The notes below the pieces were generated by a model. That model was not told the DNA's origin, made no database searches, and worked only from the letters and a program-made list of their open reading frames with translations. Both the position numbers and the translations under genes were made by a program. Positions 12,479 to 24,000 of a stretch of 64,000 nucleotides of DNA are shown piece after piece. Where the stretch lies: assembly GCA_018296165.2 (NCBI GenBank), contig JACKQL020000018.1:372001-436000 (forward strand). Reading direction: 5' to 3'. How positions within the stretch are numbered: position 1 is the first letter of the stretch; each line of letters opens with the position of its first letter. Source of the stretch: Termitomyces sp. T153 (lineage: Eukaryota; Basidiomycota; Agaricomycetes; Agaricales; Lyophyllaceae).

Positions 12479-13436
12479 TGTTACAACCCATTCCCAGACC
12501 TCCAGACCTTCACCCTGCATATCCCAAACAACTAGACTACCTGCCAGCACCCCCTCAACTCACTGCAACTATTGTTTGCCCACAGTGCCCACCCTAGCTA
12601 ACTCTGATGCTCTGCCAGCAAATCCTGACAGCCCTGGCAAGCCCCATCACTCCCCCCATCCTCTTCTGAGGCCCTAAATGTCTTCAATGCCTTCCAGGAA
12701 CTCCAGCACATGCTGTGGACTCATACCATTGTGTTACCATGGCCTGCCCATTCAGAACCAACACCTGCCAGATCTGCACAACCCTGATAAACCCTACTAT
12801 CCAATCTGCAGCCTCTGGAGGAGTCTCAGTAGTCAGTATATAAGTTGTAGAGTAATATCTGTTACAGTAGTCTGATATTGCTGATATTTACCTGCTACAT
12901 CTATGTCTGTTACATTTCCTGGCTTTGTCTCTGTTTTTAGTCTCCAATCTCATATCTCTCTCAATTTATTTTGTTCTTATTTTAATCTTGCCTTGACTCT
13001 GTCTCATCTTGACTGCTTTTGTTTCCTTTCACATGTGCCTGAAGTCTTTTTATCTCTAACTCCATTACAATCTCCATTCATATATTTATGACTTGTACAT
13101 TCATAACTAACTCTGGACCTTGCCCTACACTTGGCCCTGGAACCAATTAATACTAATTGATCACCCATCAAACTCCAGTCCCACTCCCTCCACTCACTTG
13201 ACCTCTGCTGACCCCACATTCTCAGTATCCAAACCCATGCTTGTACCTAACACACCCCCAAGCTCCACCCTCCTTATGCATTGTCCTCAATTTCCTTGGA
13301 CCACTCTGAACTTGCACAGGCTGCTTCCCCCCTTTCTTTGCAAGTACTCGAAGTCCAGACCTCCCCAGAACACCAGGTTTTTTATGTGTGCCTGAATTTC
13401 TTTCATCTCTAACCCTGTTACAATCTCCATTCATAT
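12479..13436 (+). repeat. LTR family F, 3' LTR, right end rearranged
   Basis: Starts TGTTACAACCC after a polypurine tract and follows the 998-bp F LTR up to CCAGGTT at ~13373. The terminal ~105 bp are missing. In their place is a second copy of an internal LTR segment (TGTGCCTGAATTTCTTTC... at 13386-13436, matching ~13033-13086). It then abuts the BRR2-like pseudogene. With the solo LTR at 11239-12236 it forms an inverted repeat about 0.9 kb per arm, separated by 242 bp. Confidence 0.75.
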
Positions 13437-14510
13437 AGGTGGTGGACAGGCAGGAAGGGAGCAAGAAGCAGCCAAAGTGGCATACAGAGATGGGGTTTGG
13501 GTACATAGATATTATTCAGGCAATGCAGGATGTGAAGGGGTTGCAGTACTAGCTATAGATGGTGGAGATGTGAGAGGTGTACAAGATGATTTGGGGTCTG
13601 TGCATGGGGTGCTGGGGGACTAGGCACAGAATATTGTGTGAAGTGCAGCAGACACTGGGCTTGAGATGCTCAAGAACAATGCAATGAGGGAATTTGACAA
13701 GAAGGAGGTCAAAGAGATTCTGGGGCCTGTGATGGCTGAGATGTTTGTGCAGCTTATGAGTCTGGCCAAGAAGATTACAGGTTATAATGCAGAGGACAAG
13801 GCAATGGGCAATCCAGATATGAAGAGGAAGGACACAGAGATTGACAACAAAGTCAGCCTGGCTGTTGTCTTTGACAAGGACAAACAGGACAATAAGGAGC
13901 ATGAGGGATTTGAAATTTGCAACAACTCTGACAAGGAAGCAGACAATGATGTGCCCAATGCACTACCTACAGCCAATGCTGACAACAACAACAACAACAA
14001 GAAGCTTGTGAGCAGGACATTGTCTCATCACATTCAATTGACAGTTTCTGGGTGCAGCACCAAATCACTGAAATCTACCCAGACCCCATCACAGCCACTG
14101 ACAAGACCACCTCTGTGCTGTCTATCCTCAGCTCTGAGTCTTCTCTGTGTGACTGCAAGAACCAGCTTATAGAGCTTTTTGAGTACCAGAGTTTCCACAT
14201 TACCACCAAGTTTCTCAAAAACCACAATGTTGTTATGTGGTGCACAAAACTCATATGCAGCAATGCAGACAAGTGTGTCAATGTTGAGGTTGCAATGCAC
14301 AAAAAAGGTCTTGGGTGGATTCTCCATGAGCTCACAGGCAATTGCCAGGCTAAAGCTGCCAAGTCCCTGGGTGACAATGATGCAATGGATGTGGACATGA
14401 AACTCAAGGTGCCAAAAACTGTGATGCTCCAGCCTGGATCAACTGTGGAGCCCAAAAAGATAGTCAACATGATGACATTGGCATTCAGCCAGGGTGGACA
14501 TCTGATAAAC
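13437..14510 (+). pseudogene. BRR2: Fragment of the N-terminal region of pre-mRNA-splicing helicase BRR2
   Basis: BRR2 is the U5 snRNP helicase that unwinds U4/U6. Three reading frames in succession give the region before its first helicase cassette. Frame 2 (~13490-13600) has GFGYIDIIQAMQDVKGLQY, then decayed YRPRT.ETRE..YE. Frame 1 (~13585-14010) has VLGD*AQNIV*SAADTGLEMLKN, LGPVMAEMFVQLMSLAKKIT and IDNKVSLAVVFDKDKQDN. Frame 3 (~14022-14505) has SIDSFWVQHQITEIY, VLSILSSESSLCDCKNQLIE and LAFSQGGHL. These match the order of conserved blocks in BRR2/SNRNP200 (AAD..LE.LKN, LGP, KKITDY, IDAFW.QRQ, DRECENQL, F.QG.H), recalled from general knowledge. Both ends are cut and it has two frameshifts and several stops. 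Many family Arg, Asp and Glu positions are Cys/His, Asn and Lys here, as expected from G:C-to-A:T decay. Confidence 0.85.
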
Positions 14511-15018
14511 TTGTCATCATCTTTGTTTCCTCTCATCAACAGTGTAATAGATAGCAGTTGCAACATTTGACAGATCACCTGATTGGGTAGTGAATCTAGA
14601 TGTGTGGTCTCAAGCATAAAATCAAACTGTTAACCATTTTGATTCTAAAGCATACCATATGGTTTCCACAGAACTCAAGTGCCAGCAACTCAACATACTG
14701 TCAATTCATACAATTCATATTTACCAGTGGGTTATTATGATTGATCATATTCATCCTGCACACCATTCATATTTTCTACTATCTCTTGTGTTTGAGTAGC
14801 AACAGCAGTTGAGGTCTGCACAGTTGTTCCATGGTTGTTCTGTTGCCTGTAAAACTATGCTAGCATATGCCAGAAATGTGTCCAATATCAGATACTTAGA
14901 TATACTCACAGTGAGTACCTTGGCACAGGATTATGATACATTGACACCAAATAATCATCCATATACATATGAACAACCCTGATAGGTTTGTTTGTATGTA
15001 TGGTGTCATGCTTGTAGA
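14511..15018. other. Non-coding stretch between BRR2 fragment and element G
   Basis: AT-richer sequence with no convincing coding frame or LTR end. It should be part of the pre-insertion locus, because it directly borders the target duplication of element G (GTAGA at 15014-15018). It would have been contiguous with 26430 onward before G inserted. Confidence 0.5.
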
Positions 15019-15168
15019 TGTTACAATATACATGTGACCAAGCCCTACACCAGCTTGTAGTCAATATTTGCAGTCTTTATCTTTGTCCATTTTGTTCTGA
15101 GGTATGCTAAATCATTGTTTATTATTAAATTATCAAAATACATTGAAACTACTAGTCAAAGCCTTACA
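15019..15168 (+). repeat. 5' LTR of element G (150 bp)
   Basis: TGTTACAATATACATG...CTTACA. Compared with the 3' LTR it lacks ~31 bp near the end (a GTTCTTAGTGCTACTAATG-type segment), so one LTR has suffered an indel. Left flank GTAGA. Confidence 0.9.
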
Positions 15169-15212
15169 CTTGGACAAAGATCTTTAAAAAATTTTTCTTT
15201 GTCACCTTCAAG

Positions 15213-16145
15213 ATGTCTGACCAAGAGGATGCAGCAGCAATAGACCCAATGAGCAACAGGATTGCAGGCATGGTCTTTCAGGCTATGCAGACCCAGTTGA
15301 TGGCACATATGCAGGCTCAGGAGGAGGGACTCTTGGCAGTGCTTGCCTGCATGGTGCACCTTGAACAGGTGGTGCACAGGCAGGAACAAGGCTGTTTATA
15401 GCAAGTTCTGCATGTTCCAAAAATCAATCCACCTGAGGTATACAATGGGAAATTGAAGCAGCTGGCAGATCAGTTTGCCAAATAGGTTGAGGCTACAGCA
15501 GAATTTGAAGTCTTCAGGAACAACTGACAGAAGATTGTCTGGGCACAGTTGTATTTGACTGGGTCAGCATGTCAGTGGTCATCCATAATCATGACAGGCT
15601 CTGAGGACCCAGATATCAATCTTAGGCATTTTGACTGAGTGGCCTGGCTCACAGATTTCAAGGCAGCATTTTGCATCCATGACCAGGCTCAGAACACATT
15701 GAACCATATCAGACAGCTACAGCAAGACTCAAAATTGATAACTGACTATACTGCATGGCCTTCTTTGAGTTGAAGGGGAAGCTAGGGCATGCAGATGCTG
15801 AGAGAAACTATATCAAGGATTGGTTCTGGAAAGGCCTGAATGTGGCAGTGATGGAGGTCCTGGTGAACATGGACTTCCAGATGGCAGAGGAGGCACACAA
15901 CATCTTGTTGCAGTAGAAGAGCAAGTTAGTTGATCTTACAGCTAAGAAGAAGGGTGCTCTATATACTAGCTCACTGTCTGTGCTACCTACACTTCATGCT
16001 ATGGCCCCAGCCCATGCAGCCCCTCCTCCTCCGTCTGCAGACCCAAACATAATAGACATCAATTGGGCAAAAGAGTTGCCTGTAGCAAGGAAGTGTTTCA
16101 AGTGTGGCAAGTTGGGCCACTTCATTGCACAGTGCCCATGCTAGG
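15213..16145 (+). pseudogene. Element G gag
   Basis: Starts MSDQEDAAAIDPMSN at 15213 and reads through interruptions to a CCHC zinc knuckle CFKCGKLGHFIAQCP (~16094-16138). Typical Gag features are PEVYNG, QWSSIIMTG and FKAAFCIHD (capsid-like). Stops such as K*VEA and N*QK break the frame. Gag would form the particle and bind RNA through the knuckle. This copy cannot make a full product. Confidence 0.85.
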
Positions 16146-16439
16146 AGGAGTCAATCTGAGCAGCACTTCAAGAGGCAGTGGAGGTTGCTATGAAGGTTGC
16201 AGAACCTAAACTAGGTTTTGTGTAGGGTCACCCCATGAATATGCAGCAGGGGCAACCAAGTGGTCTCATGTACTCAATGCACTTAATGGCACTGTTTTGT
16301 GTGATCCAAGAGAAGCAAGTGTGACTAAGAAGAGGCATGGGGTGGTGTGAGCAGCAGTGATACATGCACAGGTGCCAAGGTCTGATCATGCAGCATTAGA
16401 ACTGCCTATGATGTTGTGCATACAGGTGCAGGTTGCTGT

Positions 16440-17330
16440 TCAAGTCATTGACATGCAGGCTCTGTTTTGTCAACCAGTGCTTTGTCAATGAGCAGGGGCT
16501 GCCCTACAGTGCTGAGGAAGCACCCAATGCAGTTGCAGACAATTGATAATTTGGAGGTGAAGTCAGGGCTGATCATGAGGGAGGTGTATTTGTGTGTGGT
16601 AGTGGAGGAGCATAAGGAGACAGTAGTGTTTGATGTGGCAGATATTAGTGACAACAATGTAATCCTAGGTGTTGATTGGCTGCATTGGCACAGTCCATCT
16701 ATTGACTGGAGTTGTTTGACAATTGACTTTACTTCAACCTTCTGCTGGACCTCATGTTTGAGTATGGAACAAATGACAGTGGGGTGGAGGCAGCCTGACC
16801 CACACTCACATGCAGCACATGCACTGCCAGTGCCATCAGCATTGGTATGGCCATGAGCATGTCAGGCCTTTGCACACAAGTCAACATGCATGATGCCAGC
16901 ACAGACTCAGGTTTGTCAAGCCATCCCAGCAGAGAGGTTCTACAGGCTAAAGGGAGCATGGACCAGGATTATGTGTTTCTAGCAGAGACAGCATAGGGAG
17001 GTGGTGCAAGTTGCATGGGCATGCATCAGCAAGGTGATAGAGTATGTGGAAGTGGGGGCAGGGACAAGTATGGAGCAGGGGGTGTTCTTGGAACAAATGT
17101 GGAAGATGGAATCAGTGCAGAGGACAGAGGGACTATGCTTGGTGACTGTACAAGGAGGGGCAGGCCAGAGTTCATCACAGAAGTTAGCAAAGGTAGAGGC
17201 ACAGAAGAAGGGCAGGGAAGAGCAGAGGGTGGATGAGATGGTAACAGATGAGGTTTACAATTTCCTGGAGGTGTTTGACAAGCAGAGGTCAGAGCAGTTA
17301 TCAGAGCACAAGACTCATTATGGCTAGTTT
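16440..17330 (+). pseudogene. Element G protease and RT-proximal linker
   Basis: A retropepsin-like region at 16467-16740 includes VVVEEHKETVVFDVADIS and VILGVDWLHWHSPSIDW, the conserved block after the protease core (ILG..WL..HNP.IDW in the family). The catalytic D-S/T-G is not clear and appears mutated. The linker ends in FLEVFDKQRSEQLSEHK at ~17262-17310, normally followed by the N-terminal RT. Here it jumps straight to THYG*FEFLVM, so about 250-300 bp of RT are deleted at ~17311. Confidence 0.8.
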
Positions 17331-18240
17331 GAGTTTTTGGTGATGCAATTTGGTTTGCATAATGCCCCAGCAGCCTTTCAGTGCATGGTCAATGACTTGT
17401 TCCACAATTTGGTTGATGTGTATATGGTTCTCTACCTGGACAATATTATCATTTTCTCAGAGGATCTGGTGCAACATGATGATCATGTTCAAGAGGTCTT
17501 GTGGCACCTTTGGCAGGCAGATCTTTTTCTGAAGCCAGAGAAGTGCCATTTCAGGACAGCAGAGGTTGACTATCTGGGGTTGAAGATATTGCTAAAACAT
17601 GTGGTCATGGACCTTGTGAAGGTCAGCAGCATCAGTGACTGGCCAACACCATAGAACTTATGGCATGTAAATCAATTCTTGGGTTTCTGCAATTTTTACT
17701 ATTAATTAGTGGAGGATTACATAATGATTGCAAAGCCATTGGAGGATTTGAAGAAGAAGGACTGTGTTTGGCAGTGGGGGGTGGTGGAGCAGCAGGCATT
17801 TGATGGGTTGAAGGCAGCATTTACATGGGCACTTGTGTTGATGATGCCAGATATGGAGGCTCAGTTTTGCATAGAGACTGATGCCTCTGACTTTGCAGTT
17901 GGCACAGTTCTCTCACAGAAGGTGCAGGATGGGGATTGGTGACTAATAGCATTTTTCTCCAAGTCAATGCAGCTAGCTGAATGCAACTACAATGTGCATG
18001 ACAAGAAACTGCTGTCAGTGGTGAGAGCTTTTGAGACATAGAGGCCATATCTAGAGAGGAGTCCATTCCTGCTGAGGTATTCTCTGATTATGACAACTTG
18101 GAGTATTTCATGATGGTGCATGATCTGAGCTGGCAGCAGGTGAGGTGGAGTCTCTTTTTGAACTGTTTTGTGTTAAGGATCCACTACAAGATGGGTTGTC
18201 TCAGTGCAAGTCTAGATGGCCTGTCCTGATGCACTGATTA
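17311..18240 (+). pseudogene. Element G truncated RT and RNase H
   Basis: RT resumes at FEFLVMQFGLHNAPAAFQ (~17328-17385). The catalytic box reads LYLDNIIIF (~17430-17456), the second Asp being Asn. The palm/thumb continue with LKPEKCHF and DYLGLKI. RNase H has QFCIETDASDFAVGTVLSQK (~17863-17922) and HDKKLLSVV (~17998-18025), the usual catalytic Glu (HDKEL) being Lys. The fingers and RT motif A are lost by the deletion at 17311. Non-functional. Confidence 0.88.
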
Positions 18241-18280
18241 TGAGCCCTCATAGGATGTATATGATAACACAGGTGAGACA

Positions 18281-19233
18281 GTGTTGGGAGAGCAGCAGAT
18301 GGTAAAGTGTGGTGTGGTGGTGAGGTTAGTATGGTGTGAGCAGATAGTGGCAGATAGTGACATTTTGGCCAAGATTCAAGAGGCAACACCAAACAATCTG
18401 AAGCTGACTCCAGTCTTGCAGTTGACCAATGCTCCAGCATTAGTGAGGTCAAGGCTCTATGAGTTTAGTGTCAACAATGGGCTTGTTTGTTTTTGTGGCC
18501 TAGTGTATGTGCCAAATGACAGCAAGATCAAGCATATAATTCTGCAGCTTTACTATGACTCCATTCTAGCAGGGCACCTAGGTTAGGCAAACATGCTGGC
18601 CTTGATAGCATGGAACTACTACTGGCCATGTATGTTGGAATTTGTGCAGCAGTATGTGGAAGGGTGCAAAGTATGCCAGTAGATTAAGCCATGGTGCCAA
18701 TATCCATATGGTCTGTGGCAGCATGTTTTAATGGATTACATTGGGCCACTTCTAGCCTTATGTGGGTACAATATGATTTAAGTTATTTGTGGCAAGTCTA
18801 CAAAGCATGCACATTTCTTGGGGGCATATGCTATGGATGACACTGCCACCATGTGTAATGCCTTCATGGAGTGTGTGTAGTGCTTGTATAGCATGCCTAA
18901 GAAGGTGGTCTCAGATAGAGGGCCACAGTTTGTTGCTTGTTATGTGAAATGCATATGGGAAAGGCTGAGTATCAAGCTGGCATTGTTGACAGTGCATTAT
19001 CCACAATCTGATGGATGGACTGAGCAGGTAAATCAAGAACTCAAGGTTTACCTACATGCATTTATTGATTACTACCAAGATGATTGAATGGACTGGTTGC
19101 CCTTCACAGAGTTTGCCTATAACAGTCATGTAAGCACCACAACAGGTATGTCCCCCTTTTATGCAGAATATGCTTACAACTCAATGTTTTTGGTGGATCC
19201 AGTGAACTCCCAGATGGTGCCCAAGGCTGATGC
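18281..19233 (+). pseudogene. Element G integrase, N-terminal and core part (continues after element B)
   Basis: The HHCC-type zinc domain is visible around YDSILAGHLG...EGCKVCQ (~18545-18680). The DDE core has MDYIGPLLA (~18730-18756), VVSDRGPQFV (~18905-18935), YPQSDGWTEQVNQELKVYL (~18997-19053), FTEFAYNSHVS and TTGMSPFYAEY. The frame is cut at 19233 by element B and resumes at 25605 with DAQLDKMDKICKVQEELKA. Stops are present. Confidence 0.88.
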
Positions 19234-19675
19234 TGTCAGGGAATGTCTCACTTGTTTCCCCTTCTCCTCCTCCAGTTCTTGTCAGATTTGCTCTGTTATA
19301 GTTTTCCTTTATTCTCCTCCCTTTTCCCTATCTATTGGTCCTAGTTTCAGTCCTCAGGCTGCACCGGTTCTCTGTCAATAATTCAGACAAGTATGGCCCT
19401 TTGACACTGCCACTGGCTTATGTAACTGCTGACCAATTGCTGACACATCACTTGTGTCTTTTTTTTCTCTGTCATACTGTACAGTTGTTTCTCATGCTTC
19501 TGAAGCCTCTGAAGCATCACACCTGGCCTAGGGAATCCCCAGACTTGTTCTCTTTGGATTTCCCTTTGCCAGGTGAGTAGTTATCTCAGTAGACACTGTA
19601 CAGTACTGAATAGACTTTGGATTTCCCTTTGCCAGCTGTGTGATTGAGCCCCAGCCTCCAGAGGTTGCCCTTACA
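19234..19675 (+). repeat. 5' LTR of element B (442 bp)
   Basis: TGTCAGGGAATG...GTTGCCCTTACA. Near the end it holds two direct copies of TTTGGATTTCCCTTTGCCAG (~19553-19573 and ~19616-19636). Loss of one explains shorter LTRs elsewhere, as in element H. Confidence 0.93.
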
Positions 19676-19791
19676 GCAGAACAAGTCTCCAGATTCTGTC
19701 TGGGAGCCCCCTTTTTGGTTACTTGAGCTTCTACTTGGTTCCTCAAAAGGTCTCTTTCCCACCAGTGTCTTAGTGCTCCTGTGCTCTTCCT

Positions 19792-21099
19792 ATGACGCAG
19801 CCAACCCCTCCAGCACCTCCCCATGACACTTCAAGCCCCCAGGATGATGCCTGGAGTTGTTTACTGTCTCTGGAAACACAGGTTCAACTTACCCAAGCCT
19901 CCCTTACTTCCCACACAGCTGAACTCACTGGACTCCATCAAACTACTGAAGCAGTGTCCCTTTCTCTACAAGCCCTTCTGAAACATCTCCCCCTTGCTCC
20001 TACCACTCCTTTGATGCCCCCAGCAGATGCAGAATGGTTTGTGTCTGCACCTAGCTCAGGCTTGTTGGCTTCAGCTGCTGCAAAATGGTTTGCATCTGCA
20101 TCTGGCTTAGGCTTTTTAGCTCCTCATTCCAAACTCCCTCATCCTGCACTCCCTGATGTATATAATGGAGATCATAAGGCTGGAGAACATTTCCTCCAGT
20201 CCTGCATTATCTATATCCAGCTGAGTGGTGAAGCCTTTACCTTAGATGCCTTGAAAATTGCCTGGGTCCTCTCCTACATGAAGGCTGGTCTAGCCTTAAC
20301 TTATGCACTGCATATCTTTTGACCCCCAGGAGGAGTGGAGAGTTTCTCTAGCTGGACAGAGTTTGAGAAGGAGTTCTGAGCAGAGTTCTTCCTCCTTGAC
20401 CCAGCTAAAACTGCAGCTCTTTCTCTTCAAGACCAAACTCAGTATAGTCAAGAAAAGGGGTCACTTGATGAGTACATTGACTCCTTTTGTGCCTTAGTTG
20501 AACAGGCTGGATATCTGGATGGTCTACAACTCTGCCTAACCTTCCATGACAGACTCCACTCCTCTCTCAGGGATCATATAGACAGCATGGCAGAAGGGTG
20601 CCCAGATGATGAGCAGGTTGATACCTAGTACAAGGTGGTACATGAGCAGTGGCAGCTCATGGAACTGCAACATGAGCTGCAGCAGATGCAACCCCCAACC
20701 TTCTCTTTTCCTCATGGAGGATTCACCCCCTGAGCTCTCTCTTCTGCACCTGCACCAGCATCCTCATGACCAGGTGCAGCTCCTTCCTTCATGCCTCATG
20801 CTGCTCCTCTGCACTCCCTACCCCAAGGAGTCCCAATGGATATTGATGCTTCCTGACAGCAGTCCACCACCCCCTTGCTGTGTTGATGCTGTGGGAAGGC
20901 AGGTCATTTTGCCCATTACTGTCCTCAAGAGCTAGAAGTTTGCTACTTGTCAGCATCAGAGCAAGAAGAACTGCTCATCCAACTCCTCACAGCCCAGGAT
21001 GCCACAGGAACTCCCTCTCTGGACACACCTATAGCTGTCCATTCTGAGGAAGTGGCCAATGGATTGGAGGAGGTTCCTACAGAGTCTGAGGATTTTTAA
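19792..21099 (+). pseudogene. Element B gag
   Basis: Starts MTQPTPPAPPHDTSS at 19792. A capsid-like block DALKIAWVLSYMKAGLALTY lies at ~20245-20305, then a coiled region (LMELQHELQQMQPP) and a CCHC knuckle C*CCGKAGHFAHYC at ~20880-20923, in which a Trp codon has become a stop. The gag frame closes at TAA 21097-21099 within a T5A4 run. Pol follows in the -1 frame. About seven internal stops, mainly TGA/TAG of the CGA/TGG/CAG transition type. Confidence 0.9.
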
Positions 21100-24000
21100 A
21101 AGGGCAATGGATGACCAGTATGCCCCCATTGCCCAGTACTAATTGTTTTGCTCCCCTGTCCATAGAATCAAATATATCTGTTGCCATTGTTGATACTATG
21201 CCTGAAATGATAAGCCCCTCCTCAGACATACAAACTCCCCCTCCAGCTAAAGTCTCAGTCCAAAACACACTCCCCAGTACACACCCTCACATCCCTGCAT
21301 GGGAACACCACCTCCCCCACCATTATGTTGTTGCTTCCACCCCTTCTACCAACTCCCTGAAGCTACAGGTGGAGATTGAGACAACAGACACTCAGCAGAT
21401 CCAAAGTGTGGTTGCCCTTCTTGACAGTGGTGCAACAGGCCTCTTCCTTGACACTGACTACGTGCAATGATACTGCCTGACCACTCACCCCCTTTCTCAT
21501 CCTATCCCTATCTACAATGTTGATGGCACACTCAATGAAGCTGGCTCTATTTGCTCTGTGGTGGATCTGGTCCTCCACTACCAAAACCACTCAGAGCGAG
21601 CTGCTTTTGCCATCACTAGTTTGGGAAAGCAAGACATGATCTTGGGGTTCACCTGGCTACATGAATACAATCCAGAGATTGACTGGACTAAGGGTGAGGT
21701 GAAGATGAGTCATTGCCCACATCACTATGTTACCTGTGCAAAAGAAGCCCATAAAGAGCAGAGAGCCAAAGTTCATAAGTGTGCTGCTGTGCATGCCTGT
21801 TGTGCTGGGCATCTCTCTTATGCTGATCTCAACCTCCTGAGTCCCCCCCCTCTGGCATTCTCCCATAGAGAGGCTCTCTATGAGTATGTCCAAGGTGTTG
21901 GGTGTGAATCTCCAGAGGAAGAAGAAGGTGAAGAAGAATGGACCCATACTCCAGATGCAGAGTCTCCAGATGAGACTATAGAGGTGGGTGATTGGATCTA
22001 TGCTACAACCCTCTGCCCTCCTCCTACAGTGGCAATTCAGGCCATTCAGATGACTTCTCAGCATCTGGCTGAGGCATTTGTGGCAAATTCACAGCCCAAG
22101 CCTTTCCATAGCACTATTTCCAATCACCTCCATGACTTCAAGAATGTATTCTCCAAGGCCTCCTTTGATTCACTTCCAGAGCACAAACAGTGGGATCATG
22201 CAATTGAGCTGATACCAGATGTGGAGCTCTCCAGCTGCAAGGTCTATCCACTTGCACCCCATGAATAGGATGAGCTGGACACTTTCCTGCTGAAGAATCT
22301 TAGCTCAGGATAAATACAACCCTCCAAGCCTCCAATGGCCTCCCTAGTCTTCTTTATTAAGAAGGATGGGTCTCTTTGTCTGGTTCAGGATTATTGTGTC
22401 CTGAATGCAATGACAGTGAAGAACTGCTATCCTTTGCCACTCATCTCAGAACTTGTCAACAACCTTTGAGGTATACACTATTTCACAAAGTTGGATGTCC
22501 ACTGGAGCTACAACAATGTACACATCAAAGAAGGGGATGAGTGGAAGGCAGCATTCCAAACTAATCATGGACTTTTTGAACCTCTGGTAATGTTCTTTAG
22601 TCTCACCAATAGCCCAGCCACCTTTCAGACTATGATGAATGACATTTTCCATGATCTGATTGTGGAAGGTGTTGTCTGCATGTATCTTGATGATATCTTT
22701 ATCTACACAAGAACTCGGGAGGAGCACCACCAGGTCACATGCATGGTCTTGGAATGCCTCCGCCAACACCAGCTCTATTTAAAGCCTGAGAAGTGCAAGT
22801 TCGAACAGACAAAAGTGGAGTACCTAGGTTTGATCATTTCACATGGAACTGCCAAGATGGACCCTATTAAAGTGGCTGGGGTAGCAGAGTGGCCTGAGCC
22901 AAGGAACAAAAAGGAAGTTCAGGTCTTTCTTAGGTTTGTTAATTTCTATCAGAGGTTCATACAGGATTTCTCCCACCATACATGACCCCTCTTTGATCTC
23001 ACAGTTAAGGATACTGCATGGCAGTGGGAGCCCCCACAGCAAGCTGCTTTCAATGCCCTCAAGCAATCCATGACCTCAAAGCCAGTCCTCCTGTTCCCCA
23101 ACAATGACTCTCCATTCTGTGTGGAAGCAGATAGCTCAGACTTTGCTACAGGGGCAGTCCTCTCCCAGCAGTCAAAAGAGGATGGCAAATGGCACCCAGT
23201 AGCCTTCTACTCCAAGAGCCTTAATGCAGTGGAATGGAACTATGAGATCCATGACAAGGAGATGCTGGCAATTATTCAGTCCTTTGAAGAATGGAGGCAT
23301 TTTCTTGAGGGTGCACAACATAAGTTTGAAGTCTGGACAGACCATAAGAACCTGGAGTACTTCCGTTCCACTAAGAAACTCAATTGACATCAAGCTTGGT
23401 GGTCTCTGTATCTGGCCAACTTCGACTTTTCACTGCACCACAAACTAGGATGGAGCATGGGCAAACCAGATGCACTGTTCAGGTGGGCAGACCATAGTAC
23501 TGGAGTGGGAGATAATAACAATATTGTTCTCCTCAAGCCAGAGCTCTTTGCCATCCATGCACTAGAAGGGATTGTGGCTCAGGGAGATGAGGCAAACATC
23601 CTTAGGGACATCCAACAAGGGAACTGGGAGGGTGCACAGGAGGATGCAGTTACCCAGGCTGCACAGGCCCTACAAGCTCGATGGGCAAGTGGAGTCAAGT
23701 CAGTGCATGCAGATGAGTGGGGTCTTCAGGATGGGCTGCTGACCTTCAGAGGATGCATTTATGTGCCTAACATTCCAGAACTTTGTTGGCACATTGTAGA
23801 ACAACATCATGACTCTTGAGTGGCTGGACATCCTGGAAGGTGAAAGATGCTAGAGCTGATATCCCAGAACTATTGGTAGCCACAGATCTCCCAATATGTA
23901 GGCACCTACACTAGCACCTGCTACCTCTGTCTCTGCACAAAACCTTGCCACCAAGCACCCATGGGCCAGCTACACCCACTTCCTATTCCAGCTGCTTACT

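Noticed and set aside
19676..19700. tRNA primer-binding site next to the B 5' LTR
   Set aside because: GCAGAACAAGTC does not begin TGG and I could not match a tRNA 3' end; no claim made.
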